Of a stretch of DNA of 64,000 nucleotides, positions 15,824-25,061 are shown piece by piece. The DNA is from an uncultured Prevotellaceae bacterium (GTDB lineage: Bacteria; Bacteroidota; Bacteroidia; Bacteroidales; Bacteroidaceae). The notes under the pieces were generated by a model. That model did no database searches and had not been told where the DNA came from. It worked only from the letters and a program-made list of their open reading frames with translations. How positions within the stretch are numbered: position 1 is the stretch's first letter; each line of letters starts with the position of its first letter. The stretch spans positions 113,372-177,371 of the forward strand of contig CADBAG010000008.1 of NCBI GenBank assembly GCA_902792635.1. The letters are read 5' to 3'. Position numbers and translations under genes: made by a program.

Positions 15824-18769
15824 ATGATTAAAGCTGAAGATATATTGAATGCCACGCACGGAGGGCTTGACATCATCCTCGACTGCTATCCTCAGGCGAA
15901 GGATTGTGTGAATGCCAAGAAACACTTCGCCATCCGTGACGAGCGTACGCCCTCGGCCAGCCTGCGGCAGTACGACTCAAAAAGTTATGGCAGGATCTGG
16001 CAGGTAACCGACTTCGGCGGCGACGGCAAGGGCGAGAATGGCATCAGCGTGTATATGAATTTCAAGGGCATGCGGCAGAACCAGTTCAACGAGGCCCTGC
16101 TGCAGCTCGCCGCCAAATACGGCGTGAAGGACGAGCTGAACCATACGGTTAACAAGCCTGACATCCGCCAACGCGATGCCAGACAGGACGAGCCGGACGG
16201 CAGCCGCTCGTTTGAGCTCAATGATAAGTTTACCGAGGATGAGCTGCGCGTCCTCGGTCCAAAGGTAACACAGGCCACCGTCGATGCGCTGCACTGGCAC
16301 TCGGTGAAATGGATCAGCAACGTGAAGAACCGCCGCGCAACGGTGAAATATTCCAACGCCCACTACCCCATCTTTATGCGTGAATGTCTCGTGAGAGAGG
16401 GTAAGGAAGGCCAGGACGAAATCAAGTTTTATAAGGTCTATGAGCCGTTGAACTGCGAGAAAGGCTTCCGCTTCTCGTACACTCCTGCGGGTAAGAAACC
16501 ACAACGTTACATCAATGGCCTGTCGGAACTTCGCGATGCGTATCACAAGATGAACTCCGAGGAGGAAAAGGAATGGCAGCGCACCCACGACGATGACAAA
16601 CCCTATAAGGAGAAGAAACTGCCGGAGGCGTTCATCTGCTCGGGCGAGCGCGACTCCCTCTGCTGCCAGTCGATGGGCTATCATCCGTTATGGTTCAACT
16701 CGGAGACGTACCGATTATCGGCCGATGAATACCGAGAGATTATGAAATACGTCGAGGTGCTGTATAACATCCCCGATATCGACGACACCGGCCGGCGCAA
16801 AGGCACGGAGCTGGCACTGTCCTACATCGACATACATACGATATGGCTCCCGGACTGGCTGGCTGAATATAAGGACAACCGCGGACACAGCCGCAAGGAT
16901 TTGCGCGACTGGATGGCGCTGCGCTCGGAGAAGAAAGACTTCAAGAACCTCATGGCCAACGCCCTGCCTGCAAGATTCTGGGTGGAATGGCTGACAAAGG
17001 ACGGCAAACGGAAATATGAGATTGACACGGCCTGCCTCTACAATTTTCTTTCTTTGAATGGTTTCCACGCGCTGAAAGATGACAACAGCGACAACCCGGA
17101 ATACATCTATATTGACGGCAACGTGGTGAAGAAAATCAAGGTGGGAGAGATCAGACAGTTTGTCATCAAGTGGGTGATCGACCATCATAAGGGACGCGAC
17201 ATCCTCAACCTGGTGCTCAACTCGCCCCGTCTTTCAGGAGCTTCCTTGGAGAGCCTCGGCGAGGTGGAACTTGACTTCACCGACTTCACCTCACAGAGTC
17301 AGCTCTTCTTCTTCGACAACGCCACCGTCGATGTGCACAAGCCTTCTCCGGGCGACGATGGCATACGCGCCTATGAGCATGGCCAAGGAGGTATCAACAA
17401 CTATGTATGGAAGGAAAACGTCATCAGCCATCGTTTCAAAAAACTTGAACCGATGTTCGATATAAAGAAGGTAACCGACGAGGACGGCCATGAGCATCTC
17501 GACATCGATATCTACAGCGTAAAGAGTCATTTCTTCGGTTACCTGATCAACACAAGTCGTCTCTTCTGGCGCAAGGAGACGGAGTATAACTTCGAGGACC
17601 GGCCGGAGGATGCCAAGGGATATCTGGCGCAGCATCCCTTCGACATCCAGGGCGAGGGGCTGACTCCGGAGGAGATCAGCGAGCAGAAGCAGAACCTTAT
17701 CAACAAGATATTCGTCATGGGCTACATGCTCCACCGCTACAAGAGCGTAACACGCGCCTGGGCACCGCAGGCCATGGATAATAAGATTGGCGAAGACGGC
17801 CAGTGCAACGGCCGCTCGGGAAAGAGCTTCTTCTTCAAGACCATCCAGAAAATGCGCAAGACGGTATCGCTCTCAGGGCGCAAGCGCAACCTCATGGACG
17901 ACCCGCACGTGCTGGAGCAGGTGACACAGTTCACGGACATGGTGCTCGTCGACGACTGCGACCGGTACATGGACCTCGGCCAGTTCTACGACAGCATCAC
18001 CTCGGACCTCACCGTGAACCCGAAAAACAACCACGTCTTCACCATTCCTTTTGACGAGAGCCCGAAATTCGCTTTCACCACCAACTATGTGCCTACCAAC
18101 TTCGATCCGTCGAGCCAGGCACGCGCCCTTTACATGGTCTTCTCTGACTGGTACCACGAGAAGACGGAGGAGAACGACTATTTAGAGACCCGTTCCATCC
18201 GCGACGATTTTCACAAGACGCTCTATGAGCACGACTACACCGAGGAGGAATGGAACAATGACATCAACTTTTGGCTGCAATGCACCCGTTTCTATCTCAG
18301 TCTGGCCGACAGCGGTTATAAGCCACAGCCGCCGATGGAAAACATCATCCAACGCAAATATAAGGCCGACATGGGAGCGAACTTCGAGGACTGGGCCGAC
18401 GGTTACTTCTCACCGGAGGGCGACAACCTCGACAAACTGCTCGAGCGCGACAATGTTCTTAACGACTACATGCGTTTCGCCAATGTGAACCGCATCACCA
18501 TGCAGAGCTTCAACAAGAAGCTGAAGGCCTTCTGCGCCACACGGGAGTGGATTGACTGTCTGAACCCGAAGGACATGCAGAACGCCTCAGGCCGCATCCA
18601 GTCGCGTGTGACAGGCCCCGACGGACTGAGCAAGATTAAAGACATGATCTATGTGAAAAGCAAGCCGTCGGAGATTGAGGAGCTGAAGCCGGAACCCAAA
18701 CCACAGCCACAGCAGCAGGAGCTGTTCAAACAAGCGGATGACACCTCCAAAGACGATTGTCCGTTTTAG
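15824..18769 (+). CDS. Phage replication protein: primase (Toprim-like) and SF3-type helicase
   Basis: 981 residues. The N-terminus resembles a CHC2-like/primase fold (HFAIRDERTPSASLRQYDSKSYGRIWQV). A Toprim-like segment follows near 270 (FICSGERDSLCCQSMGYHPLWFNSE), then a helicase ATPase near 660-760 with Walker A CNGRSGKSFF and Walker B MVLVDDC, then a sensor region (FAFTTNYVPTN). It should prime and unwind phage DNA. The last residues, DDTSKDDCPF, resemble the acidic tail of single-strand binding proteins (DDDIPF), perhaps a docking tail for host replication factors. The iteron cluster follows directly. Confidence 0.82.
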   Translation: MIKAEDILNATHGGLDIILDCYPQAKDCVNAKKHFAIRDERTPSASLRQYDSKSYGRIWQVTDFGGDGKGENGISVYMNFKGMRQNQFNEALLQLAAKYGVKDELNHTVNKPDIRQRDARQDEPDGSRSFELNDKFTEDELRVLGPKVTQATVDALHWHSVKWISNVKNRRATVKYSNAHYPIFMRECLVREGKEGQDEIKFYKVYEPLNCEKGFRFSYTPAGKKPQRYINGLSELRDAYHKMNSEEEKEWQRTHDDDKPYKEKKLPEAFICSGERDSLCCQSMGYHPLWFNSETYRLSADEYREIMKYVEVLYNIPDIDDTGRRKGTELALSYIDIHTIWLPDWLAEYKDNRGHSRKDLRDWMALRSEKKDFKNLMANALPARFWVEWLTKDGKRKYEIDTACLYNFLSLNGFHALKDDNSDNPEYIYIDGNVVKKIKVGEIRQFVIKWVIDHHKGRDILNLVLNSPRLSGASLESLGEVELDFTDFTSQSQLFFFDNATVDVHKPSPGDDGIRAYEHGQGGINNYVWKENVISHRFKKLEPMFDIKKVTDEDGHEHLDIDIYSVKSHFFGYLINTSRLFWRKETEYNFEDRPEDAKGYLAQHPFDIQGEGLTPEEISEQKQNLINKIFVMGYMLHRYKSVTRAWAPQAMDNKIGEDGQCNGRSGKSFFFKTIQKMRKTVSLSGRKRNLMDDPHVLEQVTQFTDMVLVDDCDRYMDLGQFYDSITSDLTVNPKNNHVFTIPFDESPKFAFTTNYVPTNFDPSSQARALYMVFSDWYHEKTEENDYLETRSIRDDFHKTLYEHDYTEEEWNNDINFWLQCTRFYLSLADSGYKPQPPMENIIQRKYKADMGANFEDWADGYFSPEGDNLDKLLERDNVLNDYMRFANVNRITMQSFNKKLKAFCATREWIDCLNPKDMQNASGRIQSRVTGPDGLSKIKDMIYVKSKPSEIEELKPEPKPQPQQQELFKQADDTSKDDCPF

Positions 18770-18887
18770 CGCATCACACTTCCTTTACACATAATCTTAT
18801 CCGTAGGGCGGAGTTGCCGGTATTCCCGACAGCCCCGCCTTTTTGCGTTGCGCAAACACGTACGTCATAAAGTAAAGTATGTTTACA

Positions 18888-19223
18888 TTTGTGACCCAAG
18901 ACCCGCCGTGGCAGCTTTTCGTTTCCCCGACCCCTTTCTAATTTTGTTCCAAAACTTTGTGACTTTTGTAACAGAGAGTTTGAAAAGGTGAAAAAGTCAG
19001 TGTTTATCGGATTTTGCGGTGTCACAAAGTTGTCACAAAGTTGCGTTGCAAACTGTCACAAAAATAATCGGGTTTGTGACAAGGCCTTTTTTATAGGGTC
19101 AGTGATGCCCATGTTGCACTTTTGAATTCGGCCAAAAAATTCTGCAACAGAGGTCTGTGACATAAAAAGATATTGAAAATCAGAGTGTTGCGAAGTTTGT
19201 CACAAATGAAACGTTGTCACAAA
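18888..19223. repeat. Iteron-like cluster of GTCACAAA, candidate replication origin
   Basis: Exact GTCACAAA occurs at 19021, 19032, 19055, 19199 and 19216, and its complement TTTGTGAC at 18888, 18956 and 19073: eight copies in 336 bp. A near copy (CTGTGACATAA) is at about 19155. Two are 11 bases apart, one helical turn. The stretch 18770-19394 has no gene, is AT-rich around the repeats and lies just after the primase/helicase gene. Confidence 0.68.
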
Positions 19224-19394
19224 ATTATTTCACGAAATCAGAATTACTCAGAAGTAAAGAGACAAGGAGAGGAAAGAAGAAAAGGCGATGTTAAGGAATA
19301 ATGTTTACAATAGTCGTTATATTCCTAAGTTAATTTGAATATCTGCCTAATTTTTCCTACTTTTGCAGGAAAATCGTATAAAAACAAGACTAAC

Positions 19395-19856
19395 ATGAGC
19401 AATTTCTACTTCTATCTCAAAGTAAAGCCCTTCATTGGGCAATGGCTGCACCATCACTATGGCGACCCTGTCGTGTTCCCTTCCCGTTCGGCCGAGAATG
19501 CCTGCATCCGGCGCTTTGTGTCGCTGCGCCCGAAGGACTGGCAGCCGACGAAGAGAGAGGACGGCACGGTGGCCGTAGCCATCCCCGACACCGGCCGCAA
19601 GCGTGTCATCAGCTACAACTATATGTCGAAGACGGCAATGGAAGCTTTGGAGGAGATCATCGACGACACATTCAAGATGCAGATGTGGAAGGACCTAAAT
19701 GAGATGACCAGGTGCGGCTGCACCCTACTGAAGAGCGTGCGCGCCTGGTGTGAGCGCAACGGCATAGATACCGATTACGACTATACGCTGAAGATGCGCT
19801 ATCAGCGCATGCGCGACTCTTATCTCCGCCACGGGGTGGATTTGAGAAAGAAATAA
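19395..19856 (+). CDS. Hypothetical phage protein
   Basis: 153 residues from the ATG at 19395. A longer reading would begin at 19335 inside the promoter-like stretch (TTTTGCAGG near 19363). Basic, with the text HHHYGDPVVFPSRSAENACIRR and a C-terminal YQRMRDSYLRHGVDLRKK. No domain recognised. It is placed between the putative origin and the head genes. Confidence 0.62.
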   Translation: MSNFYFYLKVKPFIGQWLHHHYGDPVVFPSRSAENACIRRFVSLRPKDWQPTKREDGTVAVAIPDTGRKRVISYNYMSKTAMEALEEIIDDTFKMQMWKDLNEMTRCGCTLLKSVRAWCERNGIDTDYDYTLKMRYQRMRDSYLRHGVDLRKK

Positions 19857-19960
19857 TCGGCTCCGGCAAACTTTTTTCTAAAAAAATGCACGAAATCCTA
19901 TACGTGATAAGGCCATATTTGTTCGGGAGCGTGCGAGGAATTCAAACTAAATAAAGAGAT

Positions 19961-20371
19961 ATGAATAAAGTCAGAATCATTACAAAGGTTGAGCGGACAT
20001 TGTGCAGCAACCTTAAAGGTATGCTCAGGTTAGGTGAAAATTCAGTTAAATTGCCTGATAATATCCAATGGAAAGAAGTGACCTGCAGGGAGCATGCTTC
20101 GCTGTCAACAGCAGAAAAAGTGGATGATAAGGTGCCAATTTACAATGCGACATTGAAATTCTATACCTGTCAGGAACTTCAAGACCACAGAAACTATGCC
20201 TATCGGCTTAAACTTGTCGATGGCACCCAACTGCTTTTGGGCACATCCGTAAGACCTTTCCCGGTGATGACCGTCCAAGACAGTCTGCCAGAAAAGCCGT
20301 CGGACAACTCTTGGATGGAGGTCATGGTAACATGGTCATGGATAAGGCCTATACCGCAGATAGCCGGTTAG
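19961..20371 (+). CDS. Hypothetical phage protein
   Basis: 136 residues, not recognised. Predicted mostly beta (KVPIYNATLKFYTCQELQDH, RNYAYRLKLVDGTQLLLGTS), which could be a small structural or decoration-like fold. It is followed by its own gap and a new promoter, so it is separate from the head operon. Confidence 0.55.
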   Translation: MNKVRIITKVERTLCSNLKGMLRLGENSVKLPDNIQWKEVTCREHASLSTAEKVDDKVPIYNATLKFYTCQELQDHRNYAYRLKLVDGTQLLLGTSVRPFPVMTVQDSLPEKPSDNSWMEVMVTWSWIRPIPQIAG

Positions 20372-20401
20372 CGAGTGTTTTTGCCTATACATTATATATA
20401 T

Positions 20402-20409
20402 TACCTTTG
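20402..20409 (+). promoter_or_regulatory. Promoter box of the head-gene operon (TACCTTTG)
   Basis: TACCTTTG 24 bases before the ATG of the prohead protease gene matches the TAnnTTTG pattern and is followed by GCGAATG. Confidence 0.6.
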
Positions 20410-20432
20410 CGAATGTTAATAAACAGGGTAAT

Positions 20433-21569
20433 ATGAATTACGACATAATCATAACCGGGACTATCGGTGGGTGGGATTGCCTGTCCACCGGTTACGTGCG
20501 TTATCTTCTCGACCAGAAGAAAAACAAGGATGTGCATGTCGCCTTCTGCTCTCTCGGTGGCTATGTCATGGACGGGCTGATAATGAATCAGCTCTTCAAG
20601 GATCATGGCAAAGTACATGCGCACGCCTTCGGCATGAACGCATCGATATCTACCATTGCCATGCTTGGCTGCGCAACCATCGACATCGTTAAGGATAGCT
20701 TCTTCCTCATCCACAACACATCGACGTTCATCATGAAATACAGTCAGGCCAACAAAGAGCAGCTGGATGACTATATCAAGGATCTTACGCAGCAGCGTAA
20801 TGACCTGAACACCTTCGATGATGTGCTGGCTCAGATGTATGCTGACAAGTCGCACAAGACGAAGGAGGAATGTGCAAAGCAGATGAAGAAGGGCAACTGG
20901 CTGACAGCGCAGGAAGCTCTTGACTTCGGACTGGTGGATTCCATCCGGGAGGATAAGGAGGATGAAATGAAGGCACAGGCTTTCACGGCCAACTTCAAAA
21001 ACGCATTCGAGAACAACAACAATATGTACCAGGAGGCAGGCATACCGCCATTGCCACAGCCACAGCAGCTGATGGGTGCTGTGGCTGATGATGATGGCAA
21101 TCCAACTCCGACTTTCCTGCAGAAGACGTTGCAGGGAATCAAGAACCTGCTCCACAAATCTAACGTCGAGGATAACAACATACAAATGAGCAAACCAACA
21201 TTAGCACTTGCGGCCATCACCGCCGCGCTTGCCGTGGACTCTCTGCCTACCGACGATAATGGGCAGGTTGTACTGACAGCAGACCAGGCTAAGAAGCTCA
21301 ATGAGCTTATTACCAAGCCTGCCGAGGACAACAAAAATGAGAGTCCGGCACCAAAGACCGATGCAGCCGCCAAGCCAGAGCCCATCGATGAGGTGGCACA
21401 GCTGCGCAACGAGCTGGCACAGGCTAAAAGCGACCTCGCCACAAAGGACGAGCAGATTAAGAACCTTCAGAAGAATCCTTCTCCGGAGGACAAGACTAAC
21501 GATAACCCTGCTGATGAGCTTCCGCAGTTAACTGCAAAGGCCATCGCAGATTCCATTAAAGACATTTAG
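20433..21569 (+). CDS. ClpP-like prohead protease with C-terminal scaffold region
   Basis: 378 residues. Residues 1-185 are a ClpP/S14-type serine peptidase: SLGGYVMDGL near 40-49, nucleophile Ser71 in GMNASISTIAMLG, His94 in LIHNTS. From about 240 the chain turns into low-complexity and coiled-coil sequence (VAQLRNELAQAKSDLATKDE, QIKNLQKN), typical of a scaffold. In HK97-like phages the protease digests the scaffold and trims the capsid during maturation. The capsid gene starts three bases after its stop. Confidence 0.85.
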   Translation: MNYDIIITGTIGGWDCLSTGYVRYLLDQKKNKDVHVAFCSLGGYVMDGLIMNQLFKDHGKVHAHAFGMNASISTIAMLGCATIDIVKDSFFLIHNTSTFIMKYSQANKEQLDDYIKDLTQQRNDLNTFDDVLAQMYADKSHKTKEECAKQMKKGNWLTAQEALDFGLVDSIREDKEDEMKAQAFTANFKNAFENNNNMYQEAGIPPLPQPQQLMGAVADDDGNPTPTFLQKTLQGIKNLLHKSNVEDNNIQMSKPTLALAAITAALAVDSLPTDDNGQVVLTADQAKKLNELITKPAEDNKNESPAPKTDAAAKPEPIDEVAQLRNELAQAKSDLATKDEQIKNLQKNPSPEDKTNDNPADELPQLTAKAIADSIKDI

Positions 21570-21571
21570 TT

Positions 21572-22591
21572 ATGGCAGACACTAATACATCAATAAAGGT
21601 AGGCAACATCAAATTCACGCCGGAGCTGCTTACCAAGACTTATCAGACCTACCGCAAGGAACTCATTGTTCAGCCTATGCTGGCAATGGCAGACTTGCTG
21701 CAGCATTGCTCCGTTCGCACCGGCATCCGCTACCGTGAGACGGTAACGGAGATGAGCGGCAACTTTGAGATTGGCAACTTCAAAAAGGATAAGCATCACG
21801 ATGCGGATGTGAAGTTTACCGGCCGTGTACTGGAGACTTTCTTCGGCAACTGCATCGAGGGCATCGATCCGAATGCTATCTACCAGACCATCTGGGGCAG
21901 CGACATCACTAAGGGTGATGGCCTTAAGAATGTGCCAATCGTTGTGCAGATTTGTGCTTACATCTTGAAGAAGCTCGGCGAGCGTCTGTTTATGAATGCC
22001 TTCACTGCTAAGCATGACGGAACCGTCTTTGACAAGACAGCAGCTTTCTTCAATGGCTTCAAGACCATCATCGACAACGATATCGCAGGAACTAACGAGA
22101 ATAAGGAGGTTTACATCGCCGAGGCACTTGGCAACCTCTTCTACTTCACTGATTCCATCGATAAGGTCAATGCCGAGGATGCGTTCAAGGATTTCTACTG
22201 GGGACCGAAAATCAGTCCGAAGCTTCGCAGTCTGCCTAACCTGAAGATGTTCGTCAGTGATATGTCCTATCACTATTACACTGAGGCTTATCAGACACGC
22301 CACGGTTCTCTGCCATACAACCAGAGCTATGAAAAGCGAACGCTTGAAGGTGCTTCTAACGTAGAGCTCGTGCCTCTGTCTTGTGTTCCGTCAGACTTCA
22401 TGCTGCTCACTCCTAAGAGCAACATCCTGCTGCTCTACAACCAGAAGACAGCTGATGAAAACTATATCGTTGAGAAGTCGCTGACGACCCACTACGACAT
22501 GGATTTCATCGCCAACATGTTCTTCGGTACTCAGTTTGAGAGCGTTTCTCCTGAGGTCTTCGCAGTGGCTGAGAAGAAGGCCGGTGCCTAA
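21572..22591 (+). CDS. Major capsid protein (probable, HK97-like)
   Basis: 339 residues, directly after the protease/scaffold gene, with the size and the helix/beta mix expected of an HK97-fold major capsid protein. Text includes SDITKGDGLKNVPIVVQICA and a C-terminal IANMFFGTQFESVSPEVFAV. No signature motif can prove it, but position, length and the hairpin after the gene all fit the most abundant head protein. Confidence 0.72.
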   Translation: MADTNTSIKVGNIKFTPELLTKTYQTYRKELIVQPMLAMADLLQHCSVRTGIRYRETVTEMSGNFEIGNFKKDKHHDADVKFTGRVLETFFGNCIEGIDPNAIYQTIWGSDITKGDGLKNVPIVVQICAYILKKLGERLFMNAFTAKHDGTVFDKTAAFFNGFKTIIDNDIAGTNENKEVYIAEALGNLFYFTDSIDKVNAEDAFKDFYWGPKISPKLRSLPNLKMFVSDMSYHYYTEAYQTRHGSLPYNQSYEKRTLEGASNVELVPLSCVPSDFMLLTPKSNILLLYNQKTADENYIVEKSLTTHYDMDFIANMFFGTQFESVSPEVFAVAEKKAGA

Positions 22592-22600
22592 AATATTAAT

Positions 22601-22630
22601 GATGACTGTCGCCCATGGGCGGCGGTCATC
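22601..22630. terminator. Hairpin after the capsid gene
   Basis: GATGACTGTCGCCC / GGGCGGCGGTCATC pair over 14 bp with two G-U wobbles and almost no loop. No U-tract follows, so it may stabilise the capsid mRNA 3' end or cause partial termination. Confidence 0.55.
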
Positions 22631-22661
22631 TAATTAGTTAACGATAAAATAAGATTGCAAT

Positions 22662-23273
22662 ATGGCTAAATGCACGAAAGACGCCTCGATATATGAGGAT
22701 TTAGAGAAATGTCCGGGACAGAAAAAGCTGCCTGGCATTCGTGATTATGTGTACGCCGCGTCAAAGCGAGATATTCTTGCATATCCTTCGGTTCCTGACA
22801 GTCCGAAGACACTTAAGGAGGCCGTGCAGACTACGGGAGACTTCACGCTGGCTGCAGACAAGTACTTCTATAAGATAGGTATTGTCAAGGATAACGGCAA
22901 GATTGAAGTGAATAATCAGGGGAACGATGGATGCAAGACATTTTTGAACAAGGTCACACTTGCCATCCCGGGGACCGAGGAAGAGGCGACTGGCTTTATT
23001 GACCAGGCCAACAACGACGAGCTTATTCTGATTGTACCTCAGCGTAACGGCAAGTGCCGTATCATTGGCTCAGAGGAATTCTCGCCAACCTTGGAGCTGA
23101 AACAAGACACTGGTGCAAGTCCAACGGACTCCAATACGACAACTGTAGAGGCATCGGCCACTGACCTGCATCCGGCTCCGTTCTATACGGGTAAGATCCA
23201 CACCGCTGATGGAGACATCGACGGCGCAACATGTAAGCTCACGGCAGCTGCTGCTGAGAAGCCAAACCCATAA
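22662..23273 (+). CDS. Hypothetical phage structural protein
   Basis: 203 residues, not recognised. It lies between the capsid gene and a strong terminator, which is the usual position of head decoration or capsid-accessory proteins. Beta-rich pattern with a Thr/Ala-rich end (SNTTTVEASATDLHPAPFYT, ending AAAAEKPNP). Confidence 0.6.
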   Translation: MAKCTKDASIYEDLEKCPGQKKLPGIRDYVYAASKRDILAYPSVPDSPKTLKEAVQTTGDFTLAADKYFYKIGIVKDNGKIEVNNQGNDGCKTFLNKVTLAIPGTEEEATGFIDQANNDELILIVPQRNGKCRIIGSEEFSPTLELKQDTGASPTDSNTTTVEASATDLHPAPFYTGKIHTADGDIDGATCKLTAAAAEKPNP

Positions 23274-23335
23274 GCTAAGGAGAAGATTGAATCAGGATAA
23301 CAATAAAACATTTCTTCTCATATAATATATAGGTG

Positions 23336-23376
23336 CGGGGCGGTCCTCACGTGTGATCGTGAGACCGCCCCCTTTT
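23336..23376 (+). terminator. Intrinsic terminator
   Basis: GGGGCGGT and CTCACG pair with CGTGAG and ACCGCCCC (one bulged C), followed by a run of T (CTTTTTC). It ends the head-gene transcript. Confidence 0.85.
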
Positions 23377-23401
23377 TCAATAACATCAAAAACATGACAA
23401 T

Positions 23402-24301
23402 ATGCCAATAGACAACTCCATCACTAAGAGACTGAATGAATTTCTGGCGATGACGGACCGAACTTCCGAGGATATCATAAGCGGAGCTACGCTCCTCTTG
23501 CAACTCAACCGTAACAGACAACTGTTTCAAACGGTAATGACAAATCCCAAGCATTTTGAGTCAACAGTCGTCTATGAGTTGAAGAAATTCGTTCCTATCC
23601 GTCAGCGTGGCCAGACGCTCGAGGATGTGCAAAATGATGCCAAGCAGCTGCTCGGCGAGTTGAAGACTGCCGTAAACGAGGAGCCGGCAGAAAATGACAG
23701 CAAGGACGACAGTGAAAAGGATCTCCCCATGCACGGAGGAAAACGCCCGGATCATGACAGCCTGCCTGACAATATCAAGGCTATATGGCCGCAGAACGCT
23801 GAGAGATGGAAGAAAATAAAGAGCCTCTATAATACATGTCTCGGCATAACTGAGCCATGTGATCTTGCGGAGTCTCTCAATACGCTCAAAGAGACCTGGT
23901 ATAAATACAAGTCTGAGTTTTCCAGATATGACGATTTCATAGTGGAAAACAACGATGAAACCGTGAAAAATGGCGAGGATCCGGCTGAATCGGCCAAGGC
24001 CGTTACCAATGCGCGCAGCTACCTGAGCAAGATGGTCAAGGATGACAAGCTGCTCGACATGAAGAAAGCATCTCTCGCAGATGGAGCAGACGAAAAGGCT
24101 ATCAATGCTTATCATAGCAGCTTGCAGAATACGCAAGACAGAGTGCAGCTGCTGCTCGATAAGGGTGAGGTCATCGGCGATGATTTACGAGCGAAGCTTG
24201 CTGAAGCCGGTGTCGTTTTCCCGGAGGACGAACCGTCAGAGACGGTTGACCCTTCGGAAAATTCCGGTTCCACCGATGATAAGGACATAAAAGATGAGTA
24301 G
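23402..24301 (+). CDS. Hypothetical phage protein, acidic
   Basis: 299 residues, acidic at both linkers (EEPAENDSKDDSEKDLP, STDDKDIKDE) with a helical centre. No family recognised. It begins a new unit of four overlapping genes leading to the large terminase and overlaps the next gene by 8 bases. A packaging or head-assembly accessory is the plausible role. Confidence 0.58.
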   Translation: MPIDNSITKRLNEFLAMTDRTSEDIISGATLLLQLNRNRQLFQTVMTNPKHFESTVVYELKKFVPIRQRGQTLEDVQNDAKQLLGELKTAVNEEPAENDSKDDSEKDLPMHGGKRPDHDSLPDNIKAIWPQNAERWKKIKSLYNTCLGITEPCDLAESLNTLKETWYKYKSEFSRYDDFIVENNDETVKNGEDPAESAKAVTNARSYLSKMVKDDKLLDMKKASLADGADEKAINAYHSSLQNTQDRVQLLLDKGEVIGDDLRAKLAEAGVVFPEDEPSETVDPSENSGSTDDKDIKDE

Positions 24302-24866
24302 AGGCAGGAGGGTTGATGAGATTCTGCGGCCACTGTCCGCACAGTCCAGTCAGTATTTCCTCGGGACAGGACTGCATACTCTTGGACTGCTCGGATGGAT
24401 ACTCTCGCAGACAGGAAAAGCCGACGTTTGGGTAAGCACATTCTCAACGTCGGACGCTTTCTGCTCTGGTTTCCTTAATCTAAGGAAAAAAGGTCTTGTT
24501 GGGAAGGCTTCTCTCGTGGCTGACCTGAAGGCATCGAAGAAGACCATACAGTTGGCCAAGCTGATGAGCAGCTGCTTTGAGAACGTCTATCTCGCGCAGA
24601 ACCATTCAAAGATTGTTCTCGTACAAAACGAGCGATGGACGGTATCTGTCATCTCCTCGCAGAACCAGACGTATGGCGATCGTGCGGAGTGTACAATGGT
24701 AACGACATCGCAACAGGCATTTCTTGACCTATACACAGGACTCGACAGAATCATAAAAAAATCAATAGACCTCAATGGATTATTCGAAAGAGTTGCTTCA
24801 AGGGATAGAGGAAGAGGCAAAGAGATTGATGACCCCCTCGGAGATCTCCGCCCTTTTGGGTATTGA
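24294..24866 (+). CDS. PLD-like-fold phage protein (degenerate HKD)
   Basis: 190 residues. The segment QNHSKIVLVQNERWTVSVIS resembles the H-x-K part of a phospholipase D/nuclease HKD motif, preceded by a typical strand (CFENVYLA). The expected Asp is replaced by Gln/Asn. It may be a single-HKD nuclease-like protein that dimerises, or an inactive relative. It overlaps its neighbours on both sides and lies just upstream of the terminase genes, so a role in DNA packaging or end processing is possible. Confidence 0.5.
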   Translation: MSRGRRVDEILRPLSAQSSQYFLGTGLHTLGLLGWILSQTGKADVWVSTFSTSDAFCSGFLNLRKKGLVGKASLVADLKASKKTIQLAKLMSSCFENVYLAQNHSKIVLVQNERWTVSVISSQNQTYGDRAECTMVTTSQQAFLDLYTGLDRIIKKSIDLNGLFERVASRDRGRGKEIDDPLGDLRPFGY

Positions 24867-25059
24867 TGAGTCGGAATTCATCGATGACATCAATACCATG
24901 GGGCATCCCGCTCGTATCGCCTTCTTCCATGGCGTGGCCACCACGGCCAGGGAGATACGTGAGGATATCAGGGATGCGGCACGCGCAGGGTCGCCATTCT
25001 CTGTCTCCGAGTGTCTGAGCCTGATGGAACGGCAGCTCTCTTCCGTGACAATGATATAG
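24775..25059 (+). CDS. Small helical phage protein near terminase
   Basis: 94 residues, helical and acidic. The segment MTPSEISALLGIDESEFIDD looks like a helix-turn-helix of the kind found in small terminase or DNA-recognition proteins. It starts 92 bases inside the previous gene and stops two bases before the next ATG. Confidence 0.5.
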   Translation: MDYSKELLQGIEEEAKRLMTPSEISALLGIDESEFIDDINTMGHPARIAFFHGVATTAREIREDIRDAARAGSPFSVSECLSLMERQLSSVTMI

Positions 25060-25061
25060 AC

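Noticed and set aside
25011-25061. Longer start for the small-terminase gene
   Set aside because: It would overlap the preceding gene by 49 bases when an ATG lies two bases after that gene's stop.
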